DNA from: Uloborus plumipes
Lineage: Eukaryota; Arthropoda; Arachnida; Araneae; Uloboridae
Assembly (NCBI GenBank): GCA_038373865.1
Contig: JAXGGA010001125.1
Location: 104,241 to 168,240, forward strand
Length of the DNA: 64,000 nt
Direction of reading: 5' to 3'
In this document: one piece after another, positions 1 to 11,035 of the stretch
How positions within the stretch are numbered: position 1 is the stretch's first letter
Layout of the letters: the number at the start of each line of letters is the position of its first letter
Made by a program: the position numbers and the translations under genes
The notes under the pieces: generated by a model
The model's input: the letters and a program-made list of their open reading frames with translations, nothing else
Database searches by the model: none
What the model was told of the DNA's origin: nothing

Positions 1-1064
1 ATAATAGATCATTAATTACATATTAAGCAACTAGTAAGGATAAAAGAGAAGAAAAGAGATAGTAATGTAAAACAGAAGTCTCTTAAAGCAAATAAAAACC
101 TATTCCATTAACTAAAAAGCTAAGCCTAACAGTTTTGGTTAAACAGCTCTTAACTGGCGATTTAAGGAAGAAAACTGACGAAAACATTTTTAAGACGGAC
201 TGCGACAAAATCGCTATTTAACGAAGCAGCAAAAATAACGGTTTAGGAATTTTTGACGAAATTATTTGTAGTTTTCCAATTATCCATAGGAAATTACGTT
301 TTATGTTTTCTTTTTATTGCTGAGCCCGTTGGCGATAACAGAATGCTGTACTCACATACGGAGGTAAGGTTCACTTAATAAGTGTCCTCGAAGTTTAATT
401 TTCCAATTAATATCTAAACTTAACTAAGATAGCAACAAAGCAACCTCCTTTTCTTTACATTTTTCATGTTAATACCCTTTTAAAATCTATTGTAACAAAA
501 ATCAGCAGAATATAGAACATGAAATCAAATTTTATTGATAGATTTCACAAGAAATAGGTTTAGTAAAATCCTCCCCGAAACTAAGGTAAGGTATGGTTAG
601 GGCCCTGATTACACTGATCTATGCTCATTCACATGTTAATTCGTAATTTCCATTTTCTGCAGCTGTGATTATGAATATTATCAGAATTTTAATTTGATTT
701 TGTTCCAAATTAAGATCTCTTCAAACGCTGTTTGTGTACTTTGCATTATATTTTGGTTTAGCATTAAATGAAATTTCAATTCCGAAACAGCTGTACTTTT
801 TATACCAGAGTGAAATAACAAGAACAATAATAATAATAATAATAAGTATAATCACATGGGGTTACTCACAGTGCTACTTATTTTTGGATTAATCAAGCAT
901 TTCATAAATATTTTTTGTTGGACTAATAACTAATTTATTTAATTTATGCATAAAGAAAGCAAAAAGAAAAGAAAAAGAAAAAAAGACAATCAAGGGACTT
1001 CGGCCACCAATTGCCCACAAGAAGCACAGCGTCAAAAAAAAAAAAAAAAAGGAAAAAAAAAAAG
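1..1064. other. AT-rich gene-free tract
   Basis: I see no gene here. The tract holds a short AAT microsatellite (about 827-845) and a purine-rich low-complexity stretch from about 950 to 1070. That stretch produces a meaningless Phe-rich minus-strand reading frame. Confidence 0.7.
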
Positions 1065-2918
1065 AAAATTGGCAGCACAATGACATACTTTAAATCAATA
1101 CAGTGTTTCAATATTCGAATATTGCTCCGGACATATAATTCTTCCGTTAGAAATTAACAGCGTAGGTGAAATGATCAATAAATTTTCAAACCTGACAAAA
1201 AGAAAGAAACAGAAAAAAGGTAGAAAACAGTTACTAATTCATTTTAGTGACAGTAATCACCATGACTTTTGCGGAACGGTAACAGAATTCATAACGACAA
1301 AAAAAGATAAAAAAGAAAAGAAAAATTAGTATTTAGCACTATACTACTCACGAATGTCTAAAAGAGTGTGTGTAGAATCCAAAAGTGTAAGAAAGCGAAA
1401 GTACGGTGCTGAAAGATAATGCTCATCTCCATAACGTCGCGTAGATTAGCTCATATTACAGAGCGTCAAAGCTCTCACTTAGAAGGTACTCATTTAAATC
1501 TGGTGACGTTCAGTTAGCAATGATTGTCATTGTCAATCATTTGATTAACCAGATGAAACAGGCATAGGAAGTTAAAACTCAATAGAATTAAACACCTAAC
1601 CTAGGCAAATGCATCTTTTGTAGGGATACACTAATTAATCTGCCATAATCGACCCCTTTTCCGATTATTGATAATCGACAAAATTGGGCCGATTAATCGG
1701 CTGAAAAAATATTTTTAAATATTATTCTTTAAAGTATACCTTTACTAAGAAACAATGGTGAATAATTTTATTAACAATAATAATAACCCTCACAGTTGAT
1801 ATAAAGTTTTTAATAAATTAACTCTCATACTTAGAATAAACATACACATTGACAATTTTGCAACATTTTTCATGAGGCGATAGTTTTCTCCTTAACACAG
1901 TGCTTTTAGATAACCTCTAATTTTTCCAAAGATTAAAAGTCTTGAATTAAATTGCTACTAATTATTTAAAAAAATTGAATTAAAAGTATTCCTATATTGG
2001 AGTGCTCACCACAGACGCCCACCCCTTTTTTGTCCAATTAATATAATTAACAATGTGTTAATGTAATATTATTGACAACAACATGAAAACTGGTTCTTAA
2101 AAATTTGATAAAATATTGCAATTATTTTGTGAAAATTAGGAAAATGGAAAAAAGTTCTCTCAGAAATAAATCACTTACTATTTCTAAACTCGGGATTGTA
2201 TAAGAGAGAAAAGAACAGTGATAGAAAATTGGTAGTATTAAAAACAATCGTCCTTATCATTAATCGGCTCAGCCGATTAATCTGTAATCGGCCAATTTGC
2301 TTATCGGTGCATCCCTTACCTTTACGTGAAATTCTTCCAGTTACGGCCATTTTATGTTTAAATCATTCTCCTGATAATATAGTAATTTAATTAATTAAAA
2401 AAAAGGAGTAAGTTCAATTTTAAATCAGTCTTTTCATTAAAAGTGGCATGCGTTTTGAAATATTTATTTTAAGGGCTGTAAGCAAATTATGTCAGGCTTT
2501 GACAGGGACGGATACAAGGGAGAGGCAATGGCCGTCATCGCCTCTCGGTACTCTTTAAACGACGTTATGAAAACAAGCATTTATCTTTCTGCACAATACT
2601 TTCGCTTTCTCAAACTTTCGGATTCAATACACACACTTTTGAATATTCGTGAGTAGTGTTGTGGTAAATAGTGATTTTTTTTTTTTTTTGTCGTTATAAA
2701 TTCTGTTACCGTCCCTCAAAAGTCATGGTAATTACTGTATCTAAAATGAATTAATAACTGCTTTCTACATTTTTTTCTGTTTCTTTCTTTTTGTCAGATT
2801 CGAAAGTGTATTGATCATTTCACCAACGCCGTAAATTGCTACCGGCAGAATTATAATTCTGGAGCAGCATTCGAATGTTAAAACAATATATTGATTTAAA
2901 GCACGTTATTGCAAATGT
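1065..2918. repeat. Degenerate inverted repeat, two ~370-bp arms
   Basis: The segment at about 1065-1440 matches the reverse complement of about 2556-2918. Shared words in the same order include TGAAATGATCAATA, a run AAAAAGAAAGAAACAG, CCATGACTTTTG, GGTAACAGAAT, CTACTCACGAAT, AGAAAGCGAAAGTA and ATAACGTCG. By eye the arms are roughly 75-80% identical with small indels. The ~1.1-kb spacer contains the hAT-type MITE at 1621-2317. No clear transposon end lies at the outer edges. It may be an old fold-back element or a local inverted duplication. Confidence 0.8.
1621..2317. mobile_element. hAT-type MITE, copy 1
   Basis: The left end TAGGGATACACTAATTAATC and right end TTATCGGTGCATCCCTT form an imperfect terminal inverted repeat of the TAGGGATGCACCGAT type seen in hAT elements. 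Subterminal regions are rich in CCGATTAATCGG-like palindromes. The interior matches the copy at 26419-27177 in the same orientation. There is no transposase frame, so it is non-autonomous. The 8-bp flanks (ATCTTTTG and ACCTTTAC) agree at only five positions, so no clean target duplication remains. hAT membership rests on terminus style and on the better 8-bp duplication of copy 2. Confidence 0.82.
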
Positions 2919-3164
2919 TCTTTTTCTCCCCCTTTTCTATCATTTTTTTTTCTTTCCCTTTAATTTGTCGATATTGAAGTTATAAAAAGGCCATTTTATA
3001 CGAGTATTAATGATGTTGTGGAGAGGAGGCTCGAAGCTGTCCCTCAGAAATTTTTCGGAACTGAATTCTTTGTAATCGATTTTTCTAAACCAGTATACAT
3101 AGTAAAAAGTAATAAAAATCAATCGCCCCTCCCTTGAAAATTTAGATCCGCCCTTGGGCTTTGA

Positions 3165-3385
3165 GGGGAGCGGGTTTGTCAAATTGTGACAGTTTGTGGC
3201 AAGGAGGGAGGGTCAAGAATAAAAAAAAGAAGAATAATAATATTTTTATTACTATTTTTCACCAGCATATTATGCTTATGAAAAATAGCGTGACGTGGGA
3301 CAAAGTCGGAGTAGCGTAGGAGGAAATGTGACACTTTGTGACAAAGAGGAGGAGGGTTCAAAAACCTTGGGGGGGGGGGGGGAGT
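3165..3385. repeat. GTGACA-rich repeat fragment ending in poly-G
   Basis: Two related segments, about 3180-3225 and 3325-3365, each contain TTGTGACA- or TGTGACAC-like words followed by a purine-rich GGAGGGAGGG-like run. Between them lies AAAATAGCGTGACGTGGGAC. The tract ends in a 14-base G run (3369-3382). It looks like a fragment of a dispersed or satellite-like repeat. I cannot name the family. Confidence 0.4.
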
Positions 3386-4446
3386 GCAATATCATTAATG
3401 AGCAATCCTTATCTTTCTTTCGATTTACGTAACATTTTCTGGTTCGTAATATATTTCTGTGCTAAGCACACCGTTCTACTGCTGACATAAGAAAAAAACA
3501 CTTTCATTCACAATTTGCCTGTTCCATTTTCACTGGCAAAAGCACTATATTTTCCAAAGTCACAATAGTCTTCGAAATGAAAATGCTAAAACTTTCCAAA
3601 ATTGACAAAATGGCAACGAATTTCTCTCACCAAAATAATTCATCGCCAGGCAAAAATGAAACAATTTGAATATTAAAATTTCAAGGTAATTGGCGGTTCC
3701 GCGAAACAAGAATCTCATTACCTGCGCGACAAATAAGCGGACGATTCATAAAGCAGACTATTAGAAACCCGGAAAGTTTTACTTTTTCTTTTTTTCTTTT
3801 TCTTGGAGATGGAATAAGACTAAGTTTGAAGCCGCTCTCACTTATATCCCTTGAGATATCAAGACGCCGAATTTTCAAATATTATGCTAAAAATTTATTT
3901 TAAGAGAACAGGAAGGCATAAGAAGGAACGAAGAAAAAAATGACGAAATTTTCTCTCCCACTCTCGGTTGAAAGGCTAAACGAATGAAAAATGCATTACT
4001 TTATGCAAATGGTCTATGCAAAAACTTAATAAATAGTACGTCGCGAAACAGCATTTTTGACGGGGTGAATTTGCAATACAAGCATGAATGGAAAAGCTGT
4101 GTATGTATATGCGTGTGTCAATTCTCCGAGATGATGGGAATGGAGTAATGCGTTTGACTTTTATAATGTTTATATCCGAAAAATCTCAAAGTGTGGAAGC
4201 AAAAATGTCACTCCAGGGTCATATACTTGTTCTAATTTTTATATTTCTCGGCCCTTTTCTAAAGTTTTTCGCCGTATATTTATGTTTATTATAATGTCAA
4301 ATGTGATCGATTGGTTGATATACAGACATTTTCTGCTAGTAATGGTGATTTTATACAGTTTACGATTTTTTGATTGTGCATGGCGGGCGTCGTGGCAAAG
4401 CAACAGTAGGATATCTCACAGTGTTATTCCTGTGATTAAATAGCTT
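3386..4446. other. AT-rich gene-free tract
   Basis: No coding region, inverted repeat or microsatellite of note is visible. Confidence 0.6.
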
Positions 4447-4454
4447 ACTGTTGC

Positions 4455-4730
4455 CGACCACCTAGTCTAGTGATCAGAGAAGTCTGACTGAGATGGAGGG
4501 GGCCCGAGTTCGAATCCCGTATTGGGAATGGATGTACTTTCTTTCTCCTGTCCTTGTCCTGTCCTTGTATTGTGCTGTGAATGGTTGCCTATGCAATAAA
4601 CGAGTCCCTGTGGCATATGTGTACTGTTGAAATCGGACTCACCCCAAATGACGGACCAGTTAAAAAAGCGAAGCAGCCCACCACAAATTGCCAGACTAGC
4701 TGGTACAAGATGACACAAGTCAAAAACAAC
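4455..4730 (+). mobile_element. tRNA-derived SINE, copy 1
   Basis: The head carries RNA polymerase III promoter-like boxes: an A-box-like CTAGTGATCAGAG near 4465 and a perfect B-box core GTTCGAATCC near 4509. A non-tRNA body follows that is shared with the elements at 7887-8095 and 56487-56725: ATGTACTTTCT, a pyrimidine-rich run with TTGTCCT, GAATGGTTGCCT and GTGGCATATGTGTACTG. The 8-bp word ACTGTTGC occurs just before (4447-4454) and just after (4731-4738) and may be a short target duplication. SINEs of this kind are mobilised by a LINE reverse transcriptase. Confidence 0.85.
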
Positions 4731-4738
4731 ACTGTTGC

Positions 4739-6859
4739 TCTGAGGTGACGATGTAATTATCTATGTTTCCACAACACACTAATTGAACAACGAAGATGGA
4801 CGACATCAAAAGTCAAAAAGAACATTTAAAGAAGACTTTACTTTAAAAAAACTCCTGATATTGGTGAAAAGCTATAAAAATAAATCAACTAAAATGACAG
4901 CAACGCATTTTGAGGTTATTGACTGTGGTATATTTTAGGATAAACTAAATTTGAAAAAAGGCTTCCGCACATACTTCGAATTTACGTGATTTCGAAATAA
5001 AAAATCTGGTATGAATCCCACACTAATTCCTTTTACGTGTAAATTTCTTAGTAGATGCCTTAAGTGTTAAAATAGTGCTTAGAGTGAGCAAGATAGCAGT
5101 TCAACATTTACATCCCTGTTTGCCAGGAAACAATGCAAAAAAATATTATACAGTAATTAATTTTCTAAATATCGCCGATTCTAACATCATTCAGTGGATT
5201 TTTCATAAAATATTGAAAATAGCGCCAAATGGAATCCAAATTCAAAAAATCATTTTTTTCGGCAAATTTACACTCCTCGTTTACACCTTTACTCGCAATT
5301 TGGGTTTTGTTACCTAAACCCTTCATCTCCCAAGCCCTTCAATTCATTGCGATATCCTCTTTCCGGCTACACTTAGAAAAAGTGATAAACATCTTAAAAT
5401 TCTATTTTATTAAAAGTGGATTTGTTTAAATGTGGATCTGTTACTTTTGGGATGAAACATACTATAAATCTCACAGCATCAAAAAGATACGAAATGAAAA
5501 ACTGAATATAAAAAAGAGCAGAAAAAACCTAATTTTATTCACCGCACGTTAATAAAGGTGTAAATGAGGAGGGTAAAGAATATGACAAATGCATTCATAT
5601 ATTCAAGGCAACGTCTATACATACATACTTTCATGTTTATAAAGATGAGTTATCGTATCTACAGGAAGTACATTAAAGATTCAAATATAACTTATAAAAA
5701 TTCACCTGGTAAATCTAAAAACCAAGTTATAATACCAATAGGGAGTGTTTTTATACGTCCGCCTACACAGTTATCATCGCAGCTTCCATTTAGAAAAAAA
5801 ATATGCTACAAACTTTAATGAATAAAGAAATAAAAGAACTAAGAAGAGAAGTTGAAGAATAATTTGTTTTAGGCATGACACGATATGAACAACATGTTGG
5901 AAAGAAGTCGTCTCATTTTGACAGGTGCTTGAATTAGGAGTTAAGCAGTATTTTAATCTTTGAAGAAGATACCTTGGTATATCTTACGTCATTGTGTCGG
6001 TAGATTTTTTTTTCTCGTTTTAAAACCTCCCGTGTGTATCAGTTTTCTAAAGGAATTTAGAAATTGAAAAGATAATATTGTCGAGGTAAAAGTAAGCGTG
6101 CTGGCAAAAGGTGGAGGGTTTTTTTTTTTTTTTTTTTTGCTGTTATTTAGAATAAGAAATCAAAATTTTAGGATGATGCCTTTCCTTGAATAGATAAAAA
6201 TTTGAATCTGGGAATTGAGGGCCTGCTTACGACGGGCCTTCAGGGTTAATAAAGTTTAAGGAATATCATATTTGTGAAATATTTTTTACATTACACGACA
6301 AAGTATTAAGCTGCTTGCATTGAATGGCTTTGCTGAAATCGATATTACTAATTCATTACTCAATTGCGTTTTTTAAAATGCTATTAGTAAGTTATTGATT
6401 AAGTCGGAGAGGACAAATATTCTGCAATGTTTTTTTTTAATTCGCAGATTCTTACGTAAAAAGAATAAATAGAATAAAAAAGGGAAGGAAGAAAAAAGTT
6501 TTGTTTGCTGTCAAAAGTTTTTCATGAATAAATACGCGAAAGAAACATATTCCATTGTTTTTCTTTCAACAGTATTTTATTTCTTTTCTTCTCCTATTCA
6601 ATTAAATTGAAAAATTTAGAGTTTGGTTTTCTTTAATAAAACATTGTCTTTAAGTCAGAAATTAGATCAAAACACTAAGTTACTTTCCTTTCAAATGCAG
6701 CAATCGCTGATCCTTACGTTTTTAAAAAATATACTTAATTTTGATGAATGCTTATTTTCTGTAATTTGATTGTTTACTTTCCTTCCATTACTCCATTACT
6801 TTTCTCCTGCCCGATGAGAGTGAGCATTTCTTGGAAGCAATTGGAAATTAGATCTTTAA
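4739..6859. other. AT-rich gene-free tract
   Basis: Several 60-84 codon frames exist (for example 5075-5317 and 5564-5818), but they lack recognisable domains and biased composition. A T run lies at about 6120-6138. I see no mobile element. Confidence 0.6.
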
Positions 6860-7377
6860 CCCATTAATGCCTATAGCGTCCCTTTTTAGGGACGGTGCAA
6901 AAAACGGTCTGAATTTCCCCAAAATGAACATTTCAACCAAATAATAGTGCTTAATTTCTACCATGGTATTGTTTCAATTCGTTATTAATAGATTGCAGCA
7001 CATAACCATTGTAAAGTGTGTTCTGTAGCAGTTTTAATATGATCTTCATCAAAAATGACATCGTTCACAATCTCAAGAAAAAAAGCTAAGTTTTCAAAGT
7101 TATTCCCAACTTCCTAGTTTATGTCAAGTTGCTGATTTTATTTCTTCTTATAAAATGTCTTTTTAAATATTATATCGTAGGCAGAAAAAAAGTTCTAGTA
7201 AAAAAAGTATGTACCCCCTGGGGTCTATCGTAACTTTTAAGGGACTTTTATTTTTCTTTAATTAATAAAAAATTATTTTTTACATAATATTTTTTTAATT
7301 ATTTTTTCTGTCCATTAAATACTGTTTGTAACCAGTATACAAAATATCTTTGGAAAAAAATGGCAGGCATTGATGGG
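6860..7377. mobile_element. piggyBac-type MITE, copy 1
   Basis: The 518-bp element starts CCCATTAATGCCTA and ends GGCATTGATGGG. It is flanked on both sides by TTAA (6856-6859 and 7378-7381), the target specificity and CCC-start terminus of piggyBac elements. A subterminal hairpin CGTCCC-TTTTTA-GGGACG follows the left end. There is no transposase frame. The sequence is shared over nearly its whole length with 46687-47199 and, with an internal deletion and inversion, with 51769-51989. Confidence 0.9.
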
Positions 7378-7381
7378 TTAA

Positions 7382-7886
7382 GATTTGAGTAATTTACATT
7401 AAAACTATATTTTTCATGCTATTGCAGCGAGTTTGCAATTTTGCAGTGAAGATGTGCGTAACTTTTTGCAATTTTGGCATCTTATTGATTGAGGAAATAA
7501 AAAATAACCAATTAACAGGAAGTTCCGTCCAGAACTAAATAAGCCTACTTGCCCGTATAGCCACATCGATGCGAATGCAGTATTTTTAAAATGGCGACAA
7601 AATAAGTAAGTTTTTTTCTAGATATGTTATAGTATGCGTGATGCTCATCTGTTATTGCAGTACTTTAGGAGCACATTAATGACCTTGTTTATTGTACACC
7701 CCTATTACTAAAAGCATTAGAAGAAATCAAGGATAGCATTCATGCCGCAATGATGGCCATTACCAGACGACGCAGAACGCTGCCAGGAAGAAACACATAT
7801 CCTATCCCCCCTCCCCCCAAAAAACGCTTTTCTGGTCTTGTTGCTAATTTAAAAATACTGCACTCTGGTCAGCACAATCTCAACTC
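7382..7886. other. AT-rich gene-free tract
   Basis: Nothing recognisable apart from a short C-rich run near 7805-7820. Confidence 0.55.
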
Positions 7887-8095
7887 TGGATGCTGGTCAC
7901 CTTGTCTAGTAGTCAAAAAAGTCTGACTGGGATTGGGAGGTCCCGGGTCCGAATCCTGACTTGGGCATGGACCTACTTTCTCTCGCTCTTGTCCTTTTTC
8001 TGCTTGTGTTGTAAATGACTGCCTGTCCTACAACTGGGTGCTATGGCATTTGCGCTGAAGTAAAACGGACTTTCATCTTAATGGTACTCCTAAAA
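7887..8095 (+). mobile_element. tRNA-derived SINE, copy 2
   Basis: This is the same family as 4455-4730 and 56487-56725. The head has TTGTCTAGTAGTC in the A-box position and GGGTCCGAATCC in the B-box position, where one B-box base is mutated. The body keeps GACTGCCTGTCCTA and CTATGGCATTTG. It is more diverged than the copy at 56487 and has no clear target duplication or A tail. Confidence 0.8.
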
Positions 8096-8744
8096 ACAGA
8101 AGCCGAACCAATTCTGCCTTAAATCGGGTACATTTCTACTACTCGGACTGGGTACCCATATGGCTTAACCCTGTATGTCAGATATTAATTTTGCAAATCA
8201 GTAGGGTCTAAGGCCCCTTACGCCTTAGGGCCCCTAAGAAAAATGTTTCCGATCGCAGGCACCATCAGTTGACCTCTCAGCAAAGTACAAAGAGTGGTAC
8301 TTTCAAATATCAGTGTGATTCCAACCATTTAGGATTCACAATACAAAATTAATATAAGCGGTTCTTCTCTGTCGGGGCATAAAATGCTAAAGACAACAAT
8401 GCATTGCTAAAAAAACAAGTTAATAAATCCTAACAAAACTTAGAACTCTCAGTAACGTATGATCAAAAAAATAAATAAATAGTCAAAATGGCAATAATAG
8501 TCATTGAAGAACTTCCGACTAAGTAACTGAAATAAACTTTTGAAGTAATACACTTTCTAGGAAATTTGCTGTTAAGAATATCCCATTCCGGGTTAAGAGA
8601 AAAAAAAGATGCAATCTGATAATAATCAATGAGTACTATCAAACCACTTCATCATCCTTTCATCAAAAACGGCCATCTAAAAAACTATCATCAGTGAGCT
8701 AGCTATTTTTCCGCTCTATCAAACAGGACAAAATCCTGCCCCTA
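8096..8744. other. AT-rich gene-free tract
   Basis: No gene seen. A short GC-richer patch lies at about 8205-8240 (AGGCCCCTTACGCCTTAGGG). Confidence 0.55.
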
Positions 8745-9062
8745 TTTATTTACCGTGGCCAAGATTTCGGCGAAATTTCGGCATGCGAGTGCATCCACCC
8801 TTTCCTTCCCAGGTGTGTTGGGCGGGTGGGGCGACCGCCCGGGTTAATTGCGGGGTCGGCTGGGGCGGCGGTCGTCTTAATGTGCATCCCGGGACACGCC
8901 AAGAGGTGAACTGCGCGCGCGTGCAGTACCGGCTCCTATAACCCCGATTGCCCACGTAGGCCGAGGCACAGCTGCATGCAAATCGAGCGGAGTTGAATTG
9001 TGGACGGGCTGCTTCGGAGAGGAGCGGGTTGGATGGATCGCTCGCGAACTTTCTTCCAAGTG
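8745..9062. promoter_or_regulatory. GC- and CpG-rich block
   Basis: In a very AT-rich neighbourhood this stretch is GC-rich and full of CpG, including GGCGGGTGGGGCGACCGCCC. It is not part of any repeat I can see. Reading frames on the minus strand (8746-8955, 8877-9059) follow from the composition and match no family I know. It could be a CpG-rich promoter or enhancer, or part of an unrecognised exon; the sequence alone does not decide. Confidence 0.3.
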
Positions 9063-9175
9063 ATTTAAACTGAAGGAAGGAAAAACATGAAGCTATCTTT
9101 TTTTTTTTTGAATAATCTTTAAAATAGTTTAAAAAATAAGCTTTCAGATGATCTTATAATAAATACACCAACATG

Positions 9176-9178
<3 letters not shown>

Positions 9179-9230
<52 letters not shown>
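9179..9230. repeat. (TA)n microsatellite
   Basis: An almost perfect TA array abuts the left end of the fold-back element at 9231. A matching array follows its right end. Confidence 0.95.
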
Positions 9231-9233
<3 letters not shown>

Positions 9234-10795
9234 TAGGTGGCCAAAAGTATCCGGACACTTTCAAAAATTTACATTCTTACATATAGCTCGAGAAATAAGT
9301 GATCAATTGTTCTTTAACTTTAGTCATACAAAATATAGACTTCACCGAACATTTCCAAGTTGAAATTAAATTACCCTTGCATTTGGGGGACGACAATAAG
9401 GGGGTTGAAAGAAAAACCGCTTTTTGACCATAACTCTTCGAAAATAGCTCGGAATAAGCTATCAATTTCAGTAATTAATTAGCATACTATGTATAATTAC
9501 TGTACAAATTTTTATGAACGTACCACTCTTACTTCTGAAGATATGAAACATTTTTGAAAAAACGGCAATTTTATTTGAAGGGTTTTTGCTCATAACACGC
9601 AGAGTTTTTGATCAAACCTTATCACAACTTCAGGAAAGATGACAAAATACAAGAGAAAGAACATACTAAAGCGGCAAATAAAAATATTAAAAATTCGATG
9701 AGATATGAACGTTAAAAGGAAATAATTTTTCACGGCGCATGCGCGAACGACAGAAATTTATAACTACAAAAATATTGTAGCCTGATTTATACTGCATCTT
9801 ATAAAAAAAGTTTCAGTTGAATATCATGAAAAATGAAAAAGATATCAGCGATCTAGTGAGCTGTATTTCATTCATTTCGCAGACAATACATAAATAGTGA
9901 GGGGTTGTCAACAAATAGTGTGGTGACAATCGATCATTTTTTTGCAATGTTAAATTGTATACAGTTTGAAAATTTATATTCGGCATAGAAGTCACATTTC
10001 GTCTGTTCGGCCAAAAAGACCTTATACGTACGTTTCCAAAAGTATCCAGACACCCTCTGAAACGTTGGTTTTGAAAGACGACGCAATAACCTTTAATTTA
10101 AAAATAGCTCTTTGTGGACAGACCCTCACTATTTATGTATTGTCTGCGAAATGAATGAAATACAGCTCACTAGATCGCTGATATCTTTTTCATTTTTCAT
10201 GATATTCAACTGGAACTTTTTTTATAAGATGCAGTATAAATCAGGCTACAATATTTTTGTAGTTATAAATTTCTGTCGTTCGCGCATGCGCCGTGAAAAA
10301 TTATTTCCTTTTAACGTTCATATCTCATCGAATTTTTAATATTTTTATTTACCGCTTTAGTATGTTCTTTCTCTTGTATTTTGTCATCTTTCCTGAAGTT
10401 GTGATAAGGTTTGATCAAAAACTCTGCGTGTTATGAGCAAAAACCCTTCAAATAAAATTGCCGTTTTTTCAAAAATGTTTCATATCTTCAGAAGTAAGAG
10501 TGGTACGTTCATAAAAATTTGTACAGTAATTATACATAGTATGCTAATTAATTACTGAAATTGATAGCTTATTCCGAGCTATTTTCGAAGAGTTATGGTC
10601 AAAAAGCGGTTTTTCTTTCAACTCCCTTATTGTCGTCCCCCAAATGCAAGGGTAATTTAATTTCAACTTGGAAATGTTCGGTGAAGCCTATATTTTGTAT
10701 GACTAAAGTTAAAGAACAATTGATCACTTATTTCTCGAGCTATATGTAAAAATGTGAATTTTTGAAAGTGTCCGGATACTTTTGGCCACCTAGTG
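9231..10795. mobile_element. Giant fold-back Tc1/mariner-type element, 1565 bp
   Basis: The left end CACTAGGTGGCCAAAAGTAT and the right end ATACTTTTGGCCACCTAGTG are exact reverse complements, and both flanks are TA, as for Tc1/mariner insertions. The inverted arms run about 9231-9916 and 10110-10795 (686 bp each), symmetric about 10013. A 62-residue frame at 9277-9465 on the minus strand recurs at 10561-10749 on the plus strand with a single residue change (Ser/Pro), with no net indel. The loop of about 193 bp holds a third copy of the terminal motif, CCAAAAGTATCCAGACAC, at 10036-10053. There is no transposase. Transcripts across it would form a long hairpin. Confidence 0.93.
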
Positions 10796-10797
10796 TA

Positions 10798-10877
<80 letters not shown>
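10796..10877. repeat. (TA)n microsatellite
   Basis: A TA array with one interruption (TATATGTATATA) directly follows the fold-back element. Confidence 0.95.
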
Positions 10878-10879
<2 letters not shown>

Positions 10880-10892
10880 TAGTATAGTTTAT

Positions 10893-11035
10893 ATAATATG
10901 GTTTAGCCTTTAGTATTAATAATAGTATTAAATATATTATTTTTATATTTGTAAAGAATGTGAATTTTATCTTTTAATCGGAGTTACATACAAATCTACC
11001 ATTGAAACTAATAGAAGTGTATTAAAAAATTTTGT
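10893..11035. repeat. Dispersed ~120-bp AT-rich repeat, copy 1
   Basis: TTTAGCCTTTAGTATTAATA, followed by TTTGTAAAGAATGTGAATTT and GAGTTACATACAAA, matches the tandem pair at 24095-24345. The left part of this repeat (ACCAACATGTAATATA) lies before the fold-back element, at about 9168-9183. The fold-back therefore appears to have inserted into this repeat. Confidence 0.75.

Noticed and set aside
9277..10749. Two near-identical 62-residue proteins on opposite strands
   Set aside because: They are mirror translations of the fold-back arms, not genes.
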